A stretch of DNA of 64,000 bases from Planctomycetota bacterium (GTDB lineage Bacteria; Planctomycetota; UBA1135; GCA-002686595): positions 496,001 to 560,000 of the forward strand of contig JADJLZ010000002.1 in the NCBI GenBank assembly GCA_016709875.1, read 5' to 3'. Position 1 is the stretch's first letter, and every line of letters begins with the position of its first letter. Below, piece by piece: positions 25,121-34,371 of this stretch. Both the position numbers and the translations under genes were made by a program. The notes beneath the pieces were generated by a model that saw nothing but the letters and a program-made list of their open reading frames with translations, searched no databases and was not told the origin of the DNA.

Positions 25121-27328
25121 ATGAGTTGGTCCCTACTGATCGCCGCCGTGTTGGTCCTCGGTCTGGCAGTGGCGCACTTGCTCTTGCGCTCGGCCGAGCG
25201 CCGGCGTGAGGCGGCAATCGTCGCCGAGCGCGCGCGCGCCAAGGTCACGGGGACGCACAAGGCGCGCCTGCAGCATCCGCAGATCGATCTCTCGCGCTGC
25301 ATCGGCTGCGGCACGTGCGTGGCGGCCTGCCCCGAGCAGAGTGTGCTCCAGCTCGTGAATGGTCAGGCGATGGTGGTGCACGGCGCGCGCTGCGTGGGGC
25401 ACGGGCTGTGCGCGAAGGACTGTCCCACGGGCGCGATCGCGGTCGAGTTGGGCGACATCGCCACGCGCAAGGACATCCCGGTGCTGACCGAGAAGCTCGA
25501 GTCCGTGCGCACGGCGGGCGTCTTCATGGCGGGTGAGGCCACCGGATACGCGCTGATCCGCACGGCGATCAGCCAGGGCACCGCGGTCGCCGACGAGGTC
25601 GCGCAGCGCGTGAAGGAGCAAGGCGGGGCGGGCCCGGACTGCTTCGATCTCGTGATCATCGGCTCCGGCCCCGCGGGTCTGGCATGCGCGCTGCAGTCGA
25701 AGTTGCGCGGCACCTCCTTCCTCGTGCTCGAGCAGGCCGAACTCGGCGGCACGGTGGCGAAGTACCCGCGCCGCAAGCTTCTGATGACGCAGCCCGTCGA
25801 GCTCCCCCTGCACGGGACACTCGGGCGCACGAGCTACACCAAGGAGGAGTTGCTCGAGTTGTGGACCAGCGTCATCGAGAAGCACGAACTGCCGGTGACT
25901 GCCGGCGTCGAGCTCCTGGGCGTCGAGCCGCGGCCGGAAGGCGGCCTGGTCGTGCACACGACCTCGGGCGACACCTACGCACGCAACGTCTGCCTCGCCC
26001 TCGGCCGGCGCGGCACGCCGAACAAGCTCGGTGTGCCGGGCGAGGAGCTCACGAAGGTCACCTACAGCCTGATCGACGCGGAGACCTACCAGGGCCGTCG
26101 CGTTCTGGTCGTCGGCGGCGGCGACAGCGCAGTCGAGGCGGCGCTGGGGCTGGCCGAGCAGAACGGGACGCAGGTCACACTGTCGTACCGCAAGCTGGAG
26201 TTCTCGCGACTGCGCGCACGCAACCAGGAGCGGATCGAGATCGCGGTCCGTCGCAAGCGCGTCGAGGTGCTCTATGGGAGCGAGGTCCTGGAGATCGGCG
26301 AGGGCGCCGTCCGGCTGCGCGTCAGCGAACTCGAGGAGCGCGTGATCGCCAACGACGACGTGCTCGTCCTCACGAGAGGCAAAACGCCCTTCGCGCTGCT
26401 CGAGCACTGCGGCATCACCTTCGATCCCACGGAGCGCGAACCCAAGGCACCCGTCGACGAGCCGGTGGACAGCACGCTGCTCGGCTTCACGATCGCGCTC
26501 GGGCTGGCGCTGCTCGTGCTGGGCTGGACGCTGGTCTTCAGGCACTACTACATGCTGCCGCACGCTGAGCGCCCCTTGGCGCCCGAGTACGAGTGGCTGC
26601 GGCCGACGGGACTTGTCGGCCTGGTCGCGGGGGTCCTCGCGACGCTGATGATCCTCGCCAACCTGGCCTACCTCGCGCGGCGCTCGAACAGGTTCCCCTG
26701 GCTGCCCGGGACGCTGCGGCGCTGGATGACCATGCACGTGGCGACCGGTGTCGGCGCGCTGCTGATGGCGATGGTGCACGGCGCGATGTCGCCCGGCCGC
26801 ACTCCCGGCGGCGACGCTTTCTACGGTCTGGCCATCCTGGTCACGAGCGGGGCGATCGGGCGCTACCTCTATTCCTTCGTCCCACGTGCCGCGAACGGAC
26901 GCGAGCTGGAGCTGGACGAGATCGACGCCAAGCCCGCCGAGGCTTCCGCCCGCTGGGACCGCCTGAATCCGGCACTCGCCGCGCGCATCCTGACCGAGGT
27001 GCAGCGCATGCACGTCGAGGGTCGCTGGCAGGGCTCGTTCTTCAGGCGCGTGAAGGCCCTCGTCCTGACCCAGCGCCGTCTACAGGAGTCGCTCGACACG
27101 CTGCGCCGCCAGCTCTTCGCCGAGGGCCTGACCCACGACCGCATCGAGGACGCGATGGCGCTGGCCCGCAATGCCCAGCGCTCGGCGCTGGTGGCCGCGC
27201 ACCGCGAGGACCTGCGGGCGCTGCTCTCGACCTGGCGCTGGCTGCACCGCTGGACGGCCCTGGCGATGTTCCTGCTCGTGCTCGTGCACATCTGGGCGGC
27301 CACCCGTTTCGGCCGCTTCCTTTCGTAG
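25121..27328 (+). CDS. Membrane redox fusion: ferredoxin, TrxR-like flavoprotein and di-haem cytochrome b
   Basis: A 735-residue protein with four parts. An N-terminal helix (residues 3-22) anchors it. A ferredoxin domain follows: cluster 1 has Cys60, Cys63, Cys66 and Cys70; cluster 2 has Cys91, Cys97 and Cys101, with His94 where the second cysteine would be (CVGHGLCAKDCP). Residues about 175-460 are a thioredoxin-reductase-like FAD/NAD(P) domain (VIIGSGPAGLACA; VLVVGGGDSAVEAALG) lacking the redox CxxC. The C-terminal third has several transmembrane helices with two H-x13-H pairs (His539/His553 and His709/His723), the classical arrangement for two b haems. It probably moves electrons between NAD(P)H, Fe-S and the membrane. 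ispG starts 54 bp downstream. Confidence 0.85.
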   Translation: MSWSLLIAAVLVLGLAVAHLLLRSAERRREAAIVAERARAKVTGTHKARLQHPQIDLSRCIGCGTCVAACPEQSVLQLVNGQAMVVHGARCVGHGLCAKDCPTGAIAVELGDIATRKDIPVLTEKLESVRTAGVFMAGEATGYALIRTAISQGTAVADEVAQRVKEQGGAGPDCFDLVIIGSGPAGLACALQSKLRGTSFLVLEQAELGGTVAKYPRRKLLMTQPVELPLHGTLGRTSYTKEELLELWTSVIEKHELPVTAGVELLGVEPRPEGGLVVHTTSGDTYARNVCLALGRRGTPNKLGVPGEELTKVTYSLIDAETYQGRRVLVVGGGDSAVEAALGLAEQNGTQVTLSYRKLEFSRLRARNQERIEIAVRRKRVEVLYGSEVLEIGEGAVRLRVSELEERVIANDDVLVLTRGKTPFALLEHCGITFDPTEREPKAPVDEPVDSTLLGFTIALGLALLVLGWTLVFRHYYMLPHAERPLAPEYEWLRPTGLVGLVAGVLATLMILANLAYLARRSNRFPWLPGTLRRWMTMHVATGVGALLMAMVHGAMSPGRTPGGDAFYGLAILVTSGAIGRYLYSFVPRAANGRELELDEIDAKPAEASARWDRLNPALAARILTEVQRMHVEGRWQGSFFRRVKALVLTQRRLQESLDTLRRQLFAEGLTHDRIEDAMALARNAQRSALVAAHREDLRALLSTWRWLHRWTALAMFLLVLVHIWAATRFGRFLS

Positions 27329-27382
27329 GGCGGACGGGGCGCGCAACCGCGGACGCGCGACCTGCTAGCATCGAGGGTCACG

Positions 27383-28516
27383 ATGATCCCGCCGCGCAAG
27401 TCCCGCACGATCCGCATCCGCGACCTGGCCCTTGGCGGCTCCGCGCCGATCGCGATCCAGAGCATGGCCGCCACGCGCACGCGCGACCTCGACGCGACGC
27501 TGCGCCAGATCCGCATTCTCGAATCCGCCGGCGCGGACTTGATCCGCATCGCCGTCGACTCGAAGGAGGACGTCGCCGCGCTGGCCGAGCTGCGCAAGCA
27601 GACCAGGGCGCTGCTCTCCGTCGACCTGCAGGAGAGCTACCGCCTGGCCGAGCTCGTCGCGCCGCACGTGGACAAGCTGCGCTACAACCCCGGCCACCTG
27701 CACCACCACGAGAAGCACAAGAGCGTGCAGGAGAAGGTGGCCTACCTGGTCGGCATCGCCAAGCTTCACGGGATCGCGCTGCGCATCGGCATCAACGCCG
27801 GCTCGATCGCGCCCGAGTACCAGGCGCGCTTCGGCGAGGACCACGTCGGCGCGATCGTCGCCTGCGCCGTGGACCACTGCCGCATGGTCGACGAGCTGGG
27901 CTTCACGAACTACCTCGTCTCGATCAAGGACAGCGATCCGCGCCTCGTGATCGAGGCCAACACGCGCTTTGCCGAGGCCCGCCCCGACGTGCCGCTGCAC
28001 CTGGGCGTCACCGAGGCCGGCATGCCGCCCGAGGGCATCCTGAAGACGCGCATCGCCTTCGAGCAGCTGCTCAGCCGCGGCATCGGCGACACGCTGCGCG
28101 TCTCGCTCACGCTGCCTTTCGACGAGAAGGGCAAGGAGATCGAGGTCGGCCGCGAACTCGTGGCCGACATCGAAGCCGGCCGCTTCCGCTCGGTCCCGCC
28201 CAACTTCTTCCACGGGCTCAACATCATCTCCTGCCCCTCCTGCTCGCGCGTCGAGAACGAGAAGTTCATCGAGCTCGCCGCGCGCGTGAAGCAGCTCACC
28301 GGCTACGCCAAGCAGCACGATCTCACGATCGCGATCATGGGCTGCCGCGTGAACGGCCCGGGCGAGACCGACGACGCGGATCTCGGCCTGTGGTGCGGCC
28401 CGACGAGCGTCAATCTGAAGAAGGGCGAGGAGAGCCTGGGGAACTACTCCTACGAGGCGATCCTGCCGCGCCTGCTCGCGGAGCTCGACAAGCTGATCGC
28501 GGCGGAAGCGAACTGA
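27383..28516 (+). CDS. ispG: 4-hydroxy-3-methylbut-2-enyl-diphosphate synthase
   Basis: IspG (GcpE) converts MEcPP to HMBPP in the MEP isoprenoid pathway using a [4Fe-4S] cluster and reduced flavodoxin or ferredoxin. The 377-residue product is the short bacterial form without the plant insert. The cluster cysteines are Cys284 and Cys287 (ISCPSCSR) and Cys321 ([10 protein letters not shown]); IQSM and DLIRIAVDS in the N-terminal barrel also fit. The usual NPGN is NPGH here. The neighbouring ferredoxin-containing redox protein gene upstream could supply its electrons; that link is inference from position only. Confidence 0.95.
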   Translation: MIPPRKSRTIRIRDLALGGSAPIAIQSMAATRTRDLDATLRQIRILESAGADLIRIAVDSKEDVAALAELRKQTRALLSVDLQESYRLAELVAPHVDKLRYNPGHLHHHEKHKSVQEKVAYLVGIAKLHGIALRIGINAGSIAPEYQARFGEDHVGAIVACAVDHCRMVDELGFTNYLVSIKDSDPRLVIEANTRFAEARPDVPLHLGVTEAGMPPEGILKTRIAFEQLLSRGIGDTLRVSLTLPFDEKGKEIEVGRELVADIEAGRFRSVPPNFFHGLNIISCPSCSRVENEKFIELAARVKQLTGYAKQHDLTIAIMGCRVNGPGETDDADLGLWCGPTSVNLKKGEESLGNYSYEAILPRLLAELDKLIAAEAN

Positions 28517-28646
28517 CGCGGAAGAGTTTTCCGGGCGCTGGAGCAGCGCGGGTGCACGACTTTCGAGTCTGCCTCAACGGACAGCGTCGAAATGGCCGAT
28601 CCAAGAAGGCGCCTGCTCCCCAGGGCCCGACTCGGAACACTCCATC

Positions 28647-30302
28647 ATGCTGATCGACCTCATCGTCTGTGCGGCCGCCGTCTTCACGGTCTCCGCGATC
28701 TACTTCGAACGCCGTCGCCGCGCCCTCGAGGCGCACATGACGAAACAGGTCAAGGAACGCTACGCGGCGTACATCGAACTCGAAGAGCGCGTGCGCGACG
28801 CGCTGGGCGAATTCGACCGCCTCGAATCGAGCTTCGAGATCGAGATCCGCAAGAGCCGCGAGCAGATCAAGAGCCTGGAAGAAGCGCTCAACACCGTCGA
28901 GGGTGTCGAGAACAACGAGCTGGAGACGCCCGGCGGATTCCTCGGCGTGCTCGACGAGGGCGACGCGAACGTGCTGGCCCAGCCGATCACGCTCACCGGG
29001 GAAGCGCGCGACTTCGAGGCCGAGCTGCAGAACTGGGAGCGCAAGGTCGAGGCCACGCAGAACGAGAAGCGCAACGAGATCGAGCGCCAGCGCCAGCAGA
29101 TCGCCGAACTCACCGCGCGCGTGCGCCAGCTCGAGCCCAACACGACCGCCGTGCGCCTGCGCGAGGAAGCGCTGACGCAGGCGCGTCTGGAAGTGACGCG
29201 CCACGAGCGCATCGAAGCTCCGGCGCCCGCGAAGGCCCAGGAGAGCTGGCTCGACGACGCCGAGGAGCTCGACGTGCAAGCCCGCCCGTCCGCCGAGGCC
29301 CATTCCGACGCGCAGATCGACCCCGAGCTCGAAGAGCGCATCGACAAGGCCGAGGAGACCGCGCGCGACCTCGTCTCGAGCCTGGAGCAGTTCCTGAAGC
29401 GCAGTGCCGGCGGCATCAGCGGCCTGCGCGAGACGCTCGCCTCCTGCAAGCCGCTGCTCGAGCAGCAGGCCAAGGACCACGCCCGCGTCAACGCACTCGA
29501 GCGCGAGCGCAACCAGCTCCAGAGTCAGCGCTCCGAGCTCGAGAACAAGCGCTCGAAGCTCGAGATCCAGCGCACCGAGCTCGAGAAGAGCTGCGCTTCG
29601 CTCGAGGAACGCTGCGGAGCGCTCGACAGCCGCCTGCGCGAGCGCGACGAGGAGGTCGAGAGCGCCAAGGCCGAGGCCGAAGAGCTCGAGAACCGCAACC
29701 AGGAGAGCGCACGCCGCCTCGAAACCGCCAACGAGGAGCTCAACACGCTGCGCCACGACCTGGAGAACGAGCGCGAGCACGTCGAGCGCGAATCGCTCGC
29801 GCGCGAGGAGCTCGAGCGCGCCCGCGAGGAGCTCGTGCGCAACCTCGCCCAGCTCAGGACGAACCTGGACGAGGAGAGCACCCGCAGCGCGGGCCTCGTC
29901 GGCGAGCTCGACGGCGCCCGTGCGCGCCTGGAGAGCTACGAGAAGCAGCACACCGAGCTCGAGGCCCGCGCCAGCGAGCAGAGCGAGGTCCTGCAGGCCC
30001 AGACCGACATGCTGCGCTCACGCGAGGACGAGATCGGCCGCCTGCGCAACCGCGTGGCCGCGCTCGAGTCGAAGATGCTCTCCACGCGCGACACCATCGG
30101 CGGACAGAAGTCGCGCCTGGTGGAGCTGATGGAGGCGATCGACGTCGCCCAGCGCGAGCAGAACCGCCACCAGGAGATCCTGACCGAGCAGTCCGCGCAC
30201 ATGCAGGAGGCCCGCAAGCTCCTCTCCGAGCTGCGCCCGGTGATGGACACCCTCGAGGGCGACCTCGAGAAGAAGCAGACCGCGGAGAGCGCCAGCGACT
30301 GA
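28647..30302 (+). CDS. Membrane-anchored long coiled-coil protein
   Basis: A 551-residue protein with one N-terminal transmembrane helix (LIDLIVCAAAVFTVSAIYF) followed by nearly continuous coiled coil rich in Glu, Arg, Leu and Gln (heptads such as LENKRSKLEIQRTELEKSC and LETANEELNTLRHDLENER). A break with acidic, proline-containing sequence lies near residues 185-230. It resembles no enzyme; a structural, chromosome- or envelope-associated role is possible. The last codons (ESASD-stop) lie inside a 49-bp sequence repeated exactly 3969 bp downstream, so the next 4 kb look inserted right behind this gene. The upstream gap contains a GCCGAT motif at 28595. Confidence 0.75.
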   Translation: MLIDLIVCAAAVFTVSAIYFERRRRALEAHMTKQVKERYAAYIELEERVRDALGEFDRLESSFEIEIRKSREQIKSLEEALNTVEGVENNELETPGGFLGVLDEGDANVLAQPITLTGEARDFEAELQNWERKVEATQNEKRNEIERQRQQIAELTARVRQLEPNTTAVRLREEALTQARLEVTRHERIEAPAPAKAQESWLDDAEELDVQARPSAEAHSDAQIDPELEERIDKAEETARDLVSSLEQFLKRSAGGISGLRETLASCKPLLEQQAKDHARVNALERERNQLQSQRSELENKRSKLEIQRTELEKSCASLEERCGALDSRLRERDEEVESAKAEAEELENRNQESARRLETANEELNTLRHDLENEREHVERESLAREELERAREELVRNLAQLRTNLDEESTRSAGLVGELDGARARLESYEKQHTELEARASEQSEVLQAQTDMLRSREDEIGRLRNRVAALESKMLSTRDTIGGQKSRLVELMEAIDVAQREQNRHQEILTEQSAHMQEARKLLSELRPVMDTLEGDLEKKQTAESASD

Positions 30303-30328
30303 CCGCGCAGGGGGGCTGACCGGCCCGA
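30280..30328. repeat. 49-bp direct repeat, left copy (island boundary)
   Basis: Identical over 49 bp to 34249-34297, and 58 of 61 positions match if extended to 30340. This copy includes the last 7 codons plus stop of the coiled-coil gene. The two copies bracket a lower-GC segment. Confidence 0.9.
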
Positions 30329-30504
30329 GGGACAAATCGCTTCGCCGACAAGCTGCGGGCTGCGCTCGACTCGAACGCAGCCCGCGCCATGGATGCACAA
30401 GTCAGGCGGCGAGGCCCCTGGCTCGTGCGCTCATGCTTGAGCTGGAGGGTGTCGAGATGGAGCAGAGACCCAGTCCTTGCTCCAACCCTCTGCCCCCCGG
30501 CGTG

Positions 30505-31907
30505 CTACTGCTTCTCGAACGCGCCCATGTCCACGTAGGTATTCGCGGGAACGCCCAGATTCGCCGACGGCAGCCAGTCCACGTTGCGAACCGAACCGGT
30601 GTAGCAGACGGGCATGATCTGGGTGGTCGTGAAGCCGTCATCGTTCACGTCGAGGTTGTCGAACGGGAGCTTGGTTCGGTCGGCATGATCGATGCAGTCC
30701 GATGGCGGTGTGGCCTGACCCGGGCCGAGAAGGTGCAGAGTATCGGGGGAGACGAGCGATCGAAACTGAGGGAGCGTGTTGATGACCACGGTGATGGTAT
30801 TTGGCGTGGCTCCCTGGACGTCAGAGTAGGTCAACGCGGCTGGGGCGGTTCCCCCAAGAGGGTACGCCCCTGAAGCAGCGGTCGGATTGAAGTAGAGAAT
30901 CGAGTTGTGCACCTCGCAGGTCGCTCCAGTCCCGAGGTACACGGCATGGCCATTCGCGGTGCTCGGTGCCGAGTTCAACACCATCGTGCAGTTCACCACC
31001 TGCGCGTTTCCAGGAAAACTCGAGCCCGTGCCCAGGCAAAGGCCGCCGCCGTGGCCAGACCCGCCGGCTCCCGTATTCGCCGTGTTGCGGTAGTAGATGC
31101 AGTTCGTGAACCACAGCGTGCTTGTCGGAGCCATGTCCTCCAGGTAGACCGCCCCGCCGTCGCTGAGCAGCGTGTAGTTCTCATTGAAGAGCACGTTGAC
31201 GATGTCGCCGGTCTTGAGGAACGCCCCGAAAAGTGCTCCGCCCTTCGACTCCACGTGATTCGATCGGAACTCCGAGGTCTTGATGTTCAGGCGCTGCTCG
31301 AAGCCAGGCGCCCCGGTGAAGTACAAGCCTCCGCCGTTCGCACCGCCCGCCTCGTTGTCGAAGAAGTACATGTTCGCGAGGTCGACCCCCGACCCTTCCG
31401 AGAACATTCCTCCCCATTCGCGCCGCCGATGCCGCCAGATGCGTGGCCACGCGTAACCTGGAAGCCGTCGATCACGACGGGCACGGGTGTGACGCCGCTG
31501 ACAGTGATCACCCGCATGGTTGTGGTGCCATCCAGGATGGTATTCCTGAACAAACCGGCTCGGGTAGCGACCGAGCCCTCGCCGCCATCGAATCCGCCGT
31601 AGATGAGCAGCTGCTTGGTGATCAGAAAGCCGTCGGTCGGGTTGCTTGGCACGTAGCTTCCGTCGGCCACCCAGAGGCTGTCACCTGGGCTTGCGGCCAG
31701 GATCGCGTCGTCGAGCGCCGTCGCCGTATTGAACGCGTTCGTCCAGTCGAGTCCGGTGTTCCCGCTGCCCGTCGCGTGCACATCCACGTGCCAAACCGTC
31801 GGCACCGGTGGGGTCAGCGCGGAGACCGAGAAGACGAGAGCGGTCGTGACGAGTACCAACAGAGCGGCGAGCGAAGCGAGACGATGTCGATTCAGAGCGA
31901 GTTGCAT
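30505..31907 (-). pseudogene. Secreted parallel beta-helix protein, frameshifted
   Basis: The two halves of one gene lie in different frames. The 5' part (31907 to about 31411) has a signal peptide (LASLAALLVLVTTALVFSVSA) and the start of a polymorphic-outer-membrane/pectin-lyase-like right-handed beta helix (GLDWTNAFNTATALDDAI; VWVADGSYVP-like; VVIDGFQVTRGHASGGIGGANG). The 3' part (from about 31407) continues it (GGGLYFTGAPGF; KGGALFGAFL; GGAVYLEDM; HGGGLCLGTG; NCTMVLNSAP). One base is missing in the G-run near 31411-31415, which would restore NGGGMFSEGSG. GGAGG lies 7 nt upstream of the ATG at 31907, unusually strong for this window. If repaired it would be 467 residues. It could be a sequencing error rather than decay. 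Confidence 0.75.
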
Positions 31908-32442
31908 GAGCAACCTCCGATTCAAGGAATTGGGAAGGAGATGGGAAGCCAAGTCTCAGCGAGCCGATCGATCTGGAACTGCGGGGCTCTCAGGAAGCCT
32001 CGCCCAGCAGTTCCCGGTGGGTGGTTCTGAACGCACCCCTCTTCCCAACCGCTGCAAGCCACCAGTTCACCAAGGGGCAATTGCACCGCCGTTCGATGCG
32101 ATCCGCAGACGAGCGGGATAGCATTCGGCGAGGCATGGAGCTCCGCGCGGAAGGCGTTCGAGGCAAGGTTGGAATCGGGAAGCGATCCAGCACGGGCGCA
32201 CGCTACCAGCGAGCGGCGAGGAAGTGGTGTAAGGGGGGGGGTAAGAGATGCTTGCCAGGTTGCACAAATGGGCGTCTGCATCGGGGCGCTCATCGGCGGG
32301 ACGAGGGGCGGATCGCCTGAAATCCAGGTCCCGTGACCTGGGTCGTCGGGTAGTGTGAACCGCAGTTGGTGGAGGCGGCAAGCCGACCAAGCTCGCTGCA
32401 CCGAAACGCACTCAAGGCCTCGCAAGCACGCAGGAGCTTCCC
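31908..32442. other. Divergent intergenic region inside the island
   Basis: These 535 bp separate two divergent secreted-protein genes and must hold both promoters. The base composition is clearly less GC-rich than the window average. A run of G around 32227-32234 is notable. Short open frames here (for example 32021-32320) lack any recognisable protein features and are taken as non-coding. Confidence 0.5.
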
Positions 32443-34233
32443 GTGAAAGTACTCTCGCTCGCAGCAGCACTCGCGACGTCGGCGTCCGTCTGTCACGCCC
32501 AGGTCACTGAGCGTGTGAGCTTGGGGCCTCAGTACCAGCAGTCTCCGAACGGAGCATTCTGGGTGGGACACGGACGATACGTCTCCGCCGACGGACGGTA
32601 CGCAGGATTCGGGTGCGGCGCACAGCTCGCTGGGAGCAGCGTGAACGCCAACGTCGCCCTCCTGCGAGACAGGCAAGCTGGCACGACGGAGTGTGTCAGC
32701 GTCGATGCATCTGGGGTCCCCAAAGCCGCCAGCACAAACCTTGGCATGTGGGTCTCGAGCGATGCCCGGTTCGTCGCCTTTGGCGCCGAGGCCACGGATC
32801 TCGTCCCGGGCGACACCAACGCCGTCGCCGACATCTTCCTGCGGGACCGACGGCACGCGACAACGGAGCGGGTGAGCGTCGGGCCTGGAGGGACCCAGGC
32901 AAACGGGGTGTCGGTTGCTCCTACGGTTTCAGATGACGGGCGCTGCGTAGCCTTCTTGAGTAGCGCGAGCAACCTTGTCGTCGGAGACACCAACGGCACC
33001 TTCGACGTCTTCGTTCGAGACCGGGAAACGGGCTCCACGCAGCGGGTGAACGTGTCCAGTTTTGGAGCGCAGGGGAACGGAGCCTCGAATTCGCCTGCCA
33101 TCACACGGGACGGTCGCTATGTAGCGTTCACGAGCGCGGCTTCAAATCTTGTTCAGGGTGACACGAACGGCCATTGGGATGCGTTCGTTCGCGATCGCCA
33201 GATGGGGACGACCGTCCTCGTGACCGTCGCCTCGGATGGAACGCAAGGTGATGGGGATTCGGATCAGCCCGCCCTCTCCGATGACGGGCGCTTCGTTGCC
33301 TTCACCAGCTTGTCTGCGAATTTGGTTGCAGGTGACTCGAACGGGTATGCCGACGTGTTCGTGCACGATCTCGTGCTTGGAACGACGGAGCGAGTGAGCC
33401 TTGGTCAGTCTGGAGTTGAGGGCGACTTCTTCAGCAGTGATCCGGACATCTCCGGTGACGGTCGTTTTGTCGCGTTCAGGAGCCAGGCGAGCAATCTGCT
33501 CGGCGCAGGTGTTCCAACTTTTGGTGGAGTCTTCGTTTACGACCGACTGACCCATGCGCTGGAGATAGTAGACACCCCGACGGTCGGAGGCACTGCGAAC
33601 GCCTACCCGATCACGACCAGCATTTCGCGCGATGGACGCTACGTCGCCTTTGGAAGCGAAGCGAGCGACCTCGTCCCCGGAGACACGAATTCCTCGGGCG
33701 ACGTCTTCATCCACGACCGTCACGCCTCCGGCTTCACCGGCATCTGCGACCCGGGCACGAACAACGTCCTTCCCTGCCCCTGCAACAACCCGCCCTCCGG
33801 CCCTGGCCAAGGCTGCGACAACTCCTCCTTCACCGGCGGTGCGATCCTCGCCGCGCAGGGCTACGCCTACGTCTCGATCGACAGCCTCGTCTTCACCACG
33901 CTGCTCGAAAAACCCAGCGCCCTCAGCATCCTGCTCCAGGGCTCGGGAGTAGCCGTGAACGGCGTCGCCTTCGGCCAGGGCGTGCGCTGCGCCGGCGGTG
34001 TGCTGAAGCGCCTCTACGTGAAGCAGGCCGCCAACGGCAGCATCACGGCGCCCGAACTCGGCGCCGGCGACGCGACGGTCTCCGCGCGCTGCGCGCAGCT
34101 CGGCATCCCGATCCAGTCGGGACAAGCGCACATCTACCAGGTCTACTACCGCGACTCGGCCGTGCTCGGTGGCTGCCCCGCGGCGAGCACCTTCAACGCG
34201 ACGCAGGCCGGCAGCGTCTCGTGGTGGCCCTGA
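32443..34233 (+). CDS. Secreted TolB/PD40-like propeller protein with planctomycete C-terminal module
   Basis: A 596-residue secreted protein (signal peptide to VCHAQ). Residues about 45-425 contain seven similar blades with the pattern S-x-DGRYVAF-x-S-x-ASNLV-x-GDTN-x3-DVFVRDR-x-TGTTERVSV, i.e. a PD40/TolB-type beta-propeller. The last ~165 residues (CPCNNPPSGPGQGCDNS, LLQGSGVAVNG, RCAGGVLKRLYVK, YQVYYRD) form a module also found at the end of the protein at 52571-54409. GC content is visibly lower in the propeller part than in the C-terminal module, suggesting domain joining. Substrate or ligand unknown. Confidence 0.85.
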   Translation: MKVLSLAAALATSASVCHAQVTERVSLGPQYQQSPNGAFWVGHGRYVSADGRYAGFGCGAQLAGSSVNANVALLRDRQAGTTECVSVDASGVPKAASTNLGMWVSSDARFVAFGAEATDLVPGDTNAVADIFLRDRRHATTERVSVGPGGTQANGVSVAPTVSDDGRCVAFLSSASNLVVGDTNGTFDVFVRDRETGSTQRVNVSSFGAQGNGASNSPAITRDGRYVAFTSAASNLVQGDTNGHWDAFVRDRQMGTTVLVTVASDGTQGDGDSDQPALSDDGRFVAFTSLSANLVAGDSNGYADVFVHDLVLGTTERVSLGQSGVEGDFFSSDPDISGDGRFVAFRSQASNLLGAGVPTFGGVFVYDRLTHALEIVDTPTVGGTANAYPITTSISRDGRYVAFGSEASDLVPGDTNSSGDVFIHDRHASGFTGICDPGTNNVLPCPCNNPPSGPGQGCDNSSFTGGAILAAQGYAYVSIDSLVFTTLLEKPSALSILLQGSGVAVNGVAFGQGVRCAGGVLKRLYVKQAANGSITAPELGAGDATVSARCAQLGIPIQSGQAHIYQVYYRDSAVLGGCPAASTFNATQAGSVSWWP

Positions 34234-34248
34234 CCCGCGTTCGGTTCC

Positions 34249-34297
34249 CCGCGGAGAGCGCCAGCGACTGACCGCGCAGGGGGGCTGACCGGCCCGA
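34249..34297. repeat. 49-bp direct repeat, right copy (island boundary)
   Basis: Exact copy of 30280-30328, lying 16 bp after the propeller gene stop and 75 bp before hemE. In this copy the coiled-coil gene's last codons are present without the rest of the gene, so this is the duplicated copy. Confidence 0.9.
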
Positions 34298-34371
34298 AGG
34301 ACAGCTCGCCCGAAGTCTCCAGGAACCCGCGCGAGCGCCGGGCGGCCACGTCTTCTAGACTGTCGCCCCTC

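Noticed and set aside
32021..32320. A 99-codon plus-strand frame in the divergent intergenic region
   Set aside because: No recognisable features, crosses a G-run, and sits where both promoters must lie.
30303..34248. A transposon or integrative element with its own recombinase
   Set aside because: No transposase, integrase or resolvase gene is present between the 49-bp repeats; only the boundary repeats support mobility.
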